Source: JAYZDB01 sp036338025
GTDB taxonomy: Bacteria; Planctomycetota; UBA1135; UBA2386
Direction of reading: 5' to 3'
Assembly: GCA_036338025.1 (NCBI GenBank)
Contig: JAYZDB010000154.1
Span: 1-8,404, forward strand
Length of the DNA: 8,404 bases
Of the stretch, positions 6,976-8,404 are shown piece after piece. The first letter of the stretch is position 1. The number at the start of each line of letters is the position of its first letter. The translations under genes and the position numbers were made by a program. Below the pieces are notes generated by a model that saw only the letters and a program-made list of their open reading frames with translations, made no database searches and was not told where the DNA came from.

Positions 6976-7248
6976 CCCGGCTCGGCGGCCGACCACCCGG
7001 CGGAGCAGTCGGGCGGACCGGGCGAGGGCCGCAGATTCCCGCGGCCGACGGCCATGGTCGTGGCGGGGTCAGCCAGCCCCGGCAGATCACCTTGGCCGGC
7101 CGCCGGCGACAGCTCGAACTGACCCCCCGGGAGCTGCGTGACCACCGTCCGCCGGGAAGCTCGGAGGCAAGGTAGCACCCCGGACATTCGCCACCCACGG
7201 CCGGGGAACGCTGGCCCGGACCCCGCTGGTCTGTTACCATAACCCCTG
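6976..7248. other. Intergenic gap after enolase with short GC-rich inverted repeats
   Basis: No supported gene lies in these 273 bases; open frames here lack family motifs and continue antisense or out-of-frame enolase reading. Two short perfect inverted repeats are visible: GGCCGC (7027-7032) and GCGGCC (7041-7046) around an 8-base loop, and CGGGG (7064-7068) with CCCCG (7077-7081), also around 8 bases. Either could help end the eno transcript, but neither has a T-tract, and short GC arms arise often by chance in DNA this rich in G+C. Just before the next gene, TACCAT (7235-7240) is a possible but weak -10 element, 8 bases before its ATG. Confidence 0.3.
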
Positions 7249-7614
7249 ATGGGATGGAGCTCTCGGTCAGATCGGTCGGCGCCTGAGTGGTGCGACGACA
7301 CGCCCGTGCATGGCGGTAGATTTCCGCTATGGATCGCGCTCGGCAGTACCACCCTGGCCCTGACCCTGTTTTTCTCGACCACCGTTCCCGCGATCGCCGA
7401 GATGCGCTTTCTGCGCGGGGTCGCCTTCGAGCGGGTCGAAACGGACCGACGGTTGAGCCAAGAACTCGACCGCGACGCCCTGCACCAGGTCGGTCTCGAG
7501 TGCGACATCCAGAGCCTGCTGGTCGAGTTGGACAAACGCGGAATTTCGCTCGATTCGATCCTGTCCAAGGACATCGGCGACACGACCGGCAAAGACGGCC
7601 AGGCCCCACGGTGA
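7249..7614 (+). CDS. Hypothetical small single-pass membrane protein
   Basis: I do not recognise a family. The 121 residues comprise a short polar N terminus (1-24, with Cys15), one hydrophobic segment (about 25-50, FPLWIALG to VPAIA) suited to a membrane anchor or uncleaved signal, then a charged region (about 52-105) with regularly spaced Leu/Val/Ile (L55, V58, V63, L69, L73, L78, V81, I87, L90, L94) that could form an amphipathic helix or short coiled coil. The tail (106-121) is polar. Codons from about residue 25 onward show the strong G/C third-position bias of real genes here, supporting expression; the first 20 codons show it less clearly, so the true start might be internal. Its size, topology and position after eno recall FtsB/DivIC division proteins, but no diagnostic motif was seen. 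Followed by MoxR after 177 bp. Confidence 0.65.
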   Translation: MGWSSRSDRSAPEWCDDTPVHGGRFPLWIALGSTTLALTLFFSTTVPAIAEMRFLRGVAFERVETDRRLSQELDRDALHQVGLECDIQSLLVELDKRGISLDSILSKDIGDTTGKDGQAPR

Positions 7615-7791
7615 TCGGAGAAAAACCCGAAGTTCCCACCAGCCCCTCACCGTCTAACGGGTATCGGCTATCCTCTGCCCCCGAGCCCGATCTCCTGGGA
7701 GACCGGGTTTCGACGTCAGAACAAGCCTCCCCGCCCACCAATCCGTAATTCGGGGCTGAACTGCCCGACCCCCCAACCAGTTAGAGACCCC

Positions 7792-8404
7792 ATGAGCGAC
7801 CAAGCCAACCAACCATCTTCCGAGGACCTTCAGCAGGTCGAGAGACTCCAGACGGCCTACGCTTCGATGAAGGGCGAGATCAAGAAAGTCATCGTTGGCC
7901 AGGAACACGTGGTCGACGAGTTGTTCATGGCCCTGTTCTGCCGGGGGCACTGCCTGCTGGTCGGCGTGCCGGGGCTCGCCAAGACCCTGATGATCTCGAC
8001 CCTCGCCGACGTGCTGCACCTGAAGTTCAACCGGATCCAGTTCACCCCCGACCTGATGCCGTCCGACATCACCGGCACCGAGGTCATCCAAGAAGACAAG
8101 GCGTCCGGTACCCGCGAGTTCAAGTTCCTGCCGGGGCCCCTGTTCGCCAACGTCATCCTGGCCGACGAGATCAACCGTACCCCGCCCAAGACCCAGGCCG
8201 CGATGCTCGAGGCCATGCAAGAGCGACATGTCACGGTCGGCGGTGTGTGCCACAACCTCGATGAGCCGTTCTTCGTCCTGGCGACCCAGAACCCGATCGA
8301 ACAAGAAGGCACCTACCCGCTACCCGAGGCCCAACTCGACCGCTTCATGTTCATGGTGAAGGTGGACTACCCGAGCCTCGATGAGGAGCGCGAGATCCTC
8401 CGCC
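7792..8404 (+). CDS. MoxR-type AAA+ ATPase, N-terminal part (3' end outside window)
   Basis: Partial gene: the first 204 residues are visible from ATG 7792. MoxR ATPases are cytosolic AAA+ chaperones that help mature or insert metal cofactors into partner proteins and usually act with von Willebrand factor A (VWA) domain proteins such as DUF58 proteins encoded downstream. Visible motifs: VIVGQEHVVDEL (33-44), the family's N-terminal block; Walker A GVPGLAKT (58-65); IQFTPDLMPSDITG, the MoxR-typical segment after Walker A; Walker B VILADEINR (121-129) with D125-E126; the MLEAMQER segment; sensor 1 ATQNP (164-168); and the EGTYPLPEAQLDRFM block just before the window ends. Residues 1-20 are a polar Gln-rich leader. 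There is no clear Shine-Dalgarno sequence. The arginine finger and sensor 2 fall outside the window, as does any VWA/DUF58 neighbour. Confidence 0.96.
   Translation, partial: MSDQANQPSSEDLQQVERLQTAYASMKGEIKKVIVGQEHVVDELFMALFCRGHCLLVGVPGLAKTLMISTLADVLHLKFNRIQFTPDLMPSDITGTEVIQEDKASGTREFKFLPGPLFANVILADEINRTPPKTQAAMLEAMQERHVTVGGVCHNLDEPFFVLATQNPIEQEGTYPLPEAQLDRFMFMVKVDYPSLDEEREILR

Noticed and set aside
7327..7650. Minus-strand open frame (107 codons) opposite the small membrane protein
   Set aside because: The plus-strand reading has a coherent membrane segment and better codon bias; the minus-strand one has no features.
1..8404. Mobile elements, CRISPR arrays, tRNA or rRNA genes, tandem repeats
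   Set aside because: I looked for direct and inverted terminal repeats, spaced repeats and clover-leaf patterns by eye and saw none; all the main stretches are explained by protein genes of uniform composition.

Overview
The window looks like chromosomal DNA from a G+C-rich, environmental Gram-negative bacterium, most likely a planctomycete or a relative in the PVC/Planctomycetota group. The signs are an exported formylglycine-type sulfatase with a lysine tail, an exported PhoD-like phosphohydrolase, an S46 dipeptidyl-peptidase and a MoxR ATPase in one stretch, strong G/C preference at third codon positions, and start codons mostly without a Shine-Dalgarno sequence. This assignment is an inference from gene content; no 16S or other marker lies in the window. 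I see no mobile element, CRISPR array, tRNA, rRNA or break in composition.

Layout. Bases 1-336 (+) are the 3' end of an S46 serine dipeptidyl-peptidase whose S1-pocket position is Gly (DPP7-like). It converges on a hypoxanthine/guanine phosphoribosyltransferase (366-899, -). Divergent from that, across a 149-bp promoter region, is a uracil phosphoribosyltransferase-like gene (1049-1819, +). Two bases after its stop begins a full-length secreted sulfatase (1822-3402, +). The sulfatase converges, with a 15-bp gap, on a secreted PhoD-like metallophosphohydrolase (3418-5310, -). That gene is the second of a two-gene minus-strand unit that starts with a small DUF2007-like protein (5321-5605, -). 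Divergent from the unit is enolase (5710-6975, +). After a 273-bp gap comes a small single-pass membrane protein of unknown function (7249-7614, +), then a MoxR-type AAA+ ATPase (7792 to the window end, +).

Functional picture. Two phosphoribosyltransferases, one for purines and one probably for pyrimidines, form a base-salvage pair around a shared divergent promoter. The middle of the window carries two exported ester hydrolases, one for sulfate and one for phosphate esters, facing each other. With the S46 peptidase this fits a scavenger of sulfated polysaccharide, organic phosphate and peptides. Enolase and MoxR are housekeeping or maturation genes.

No clear new multi-gene system is evident. 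The points most worth a second look are the translationally tight join of a cytosolic salvage enzyme to a secreted sulfatase, the divergent uracil-site residues and insertion in the UPRT-like protein, the missing PhoD metal-site cysteine, and the small membrane protein downstream of enolase, in a position where other phyla keep the division gene ftsB/divIC.
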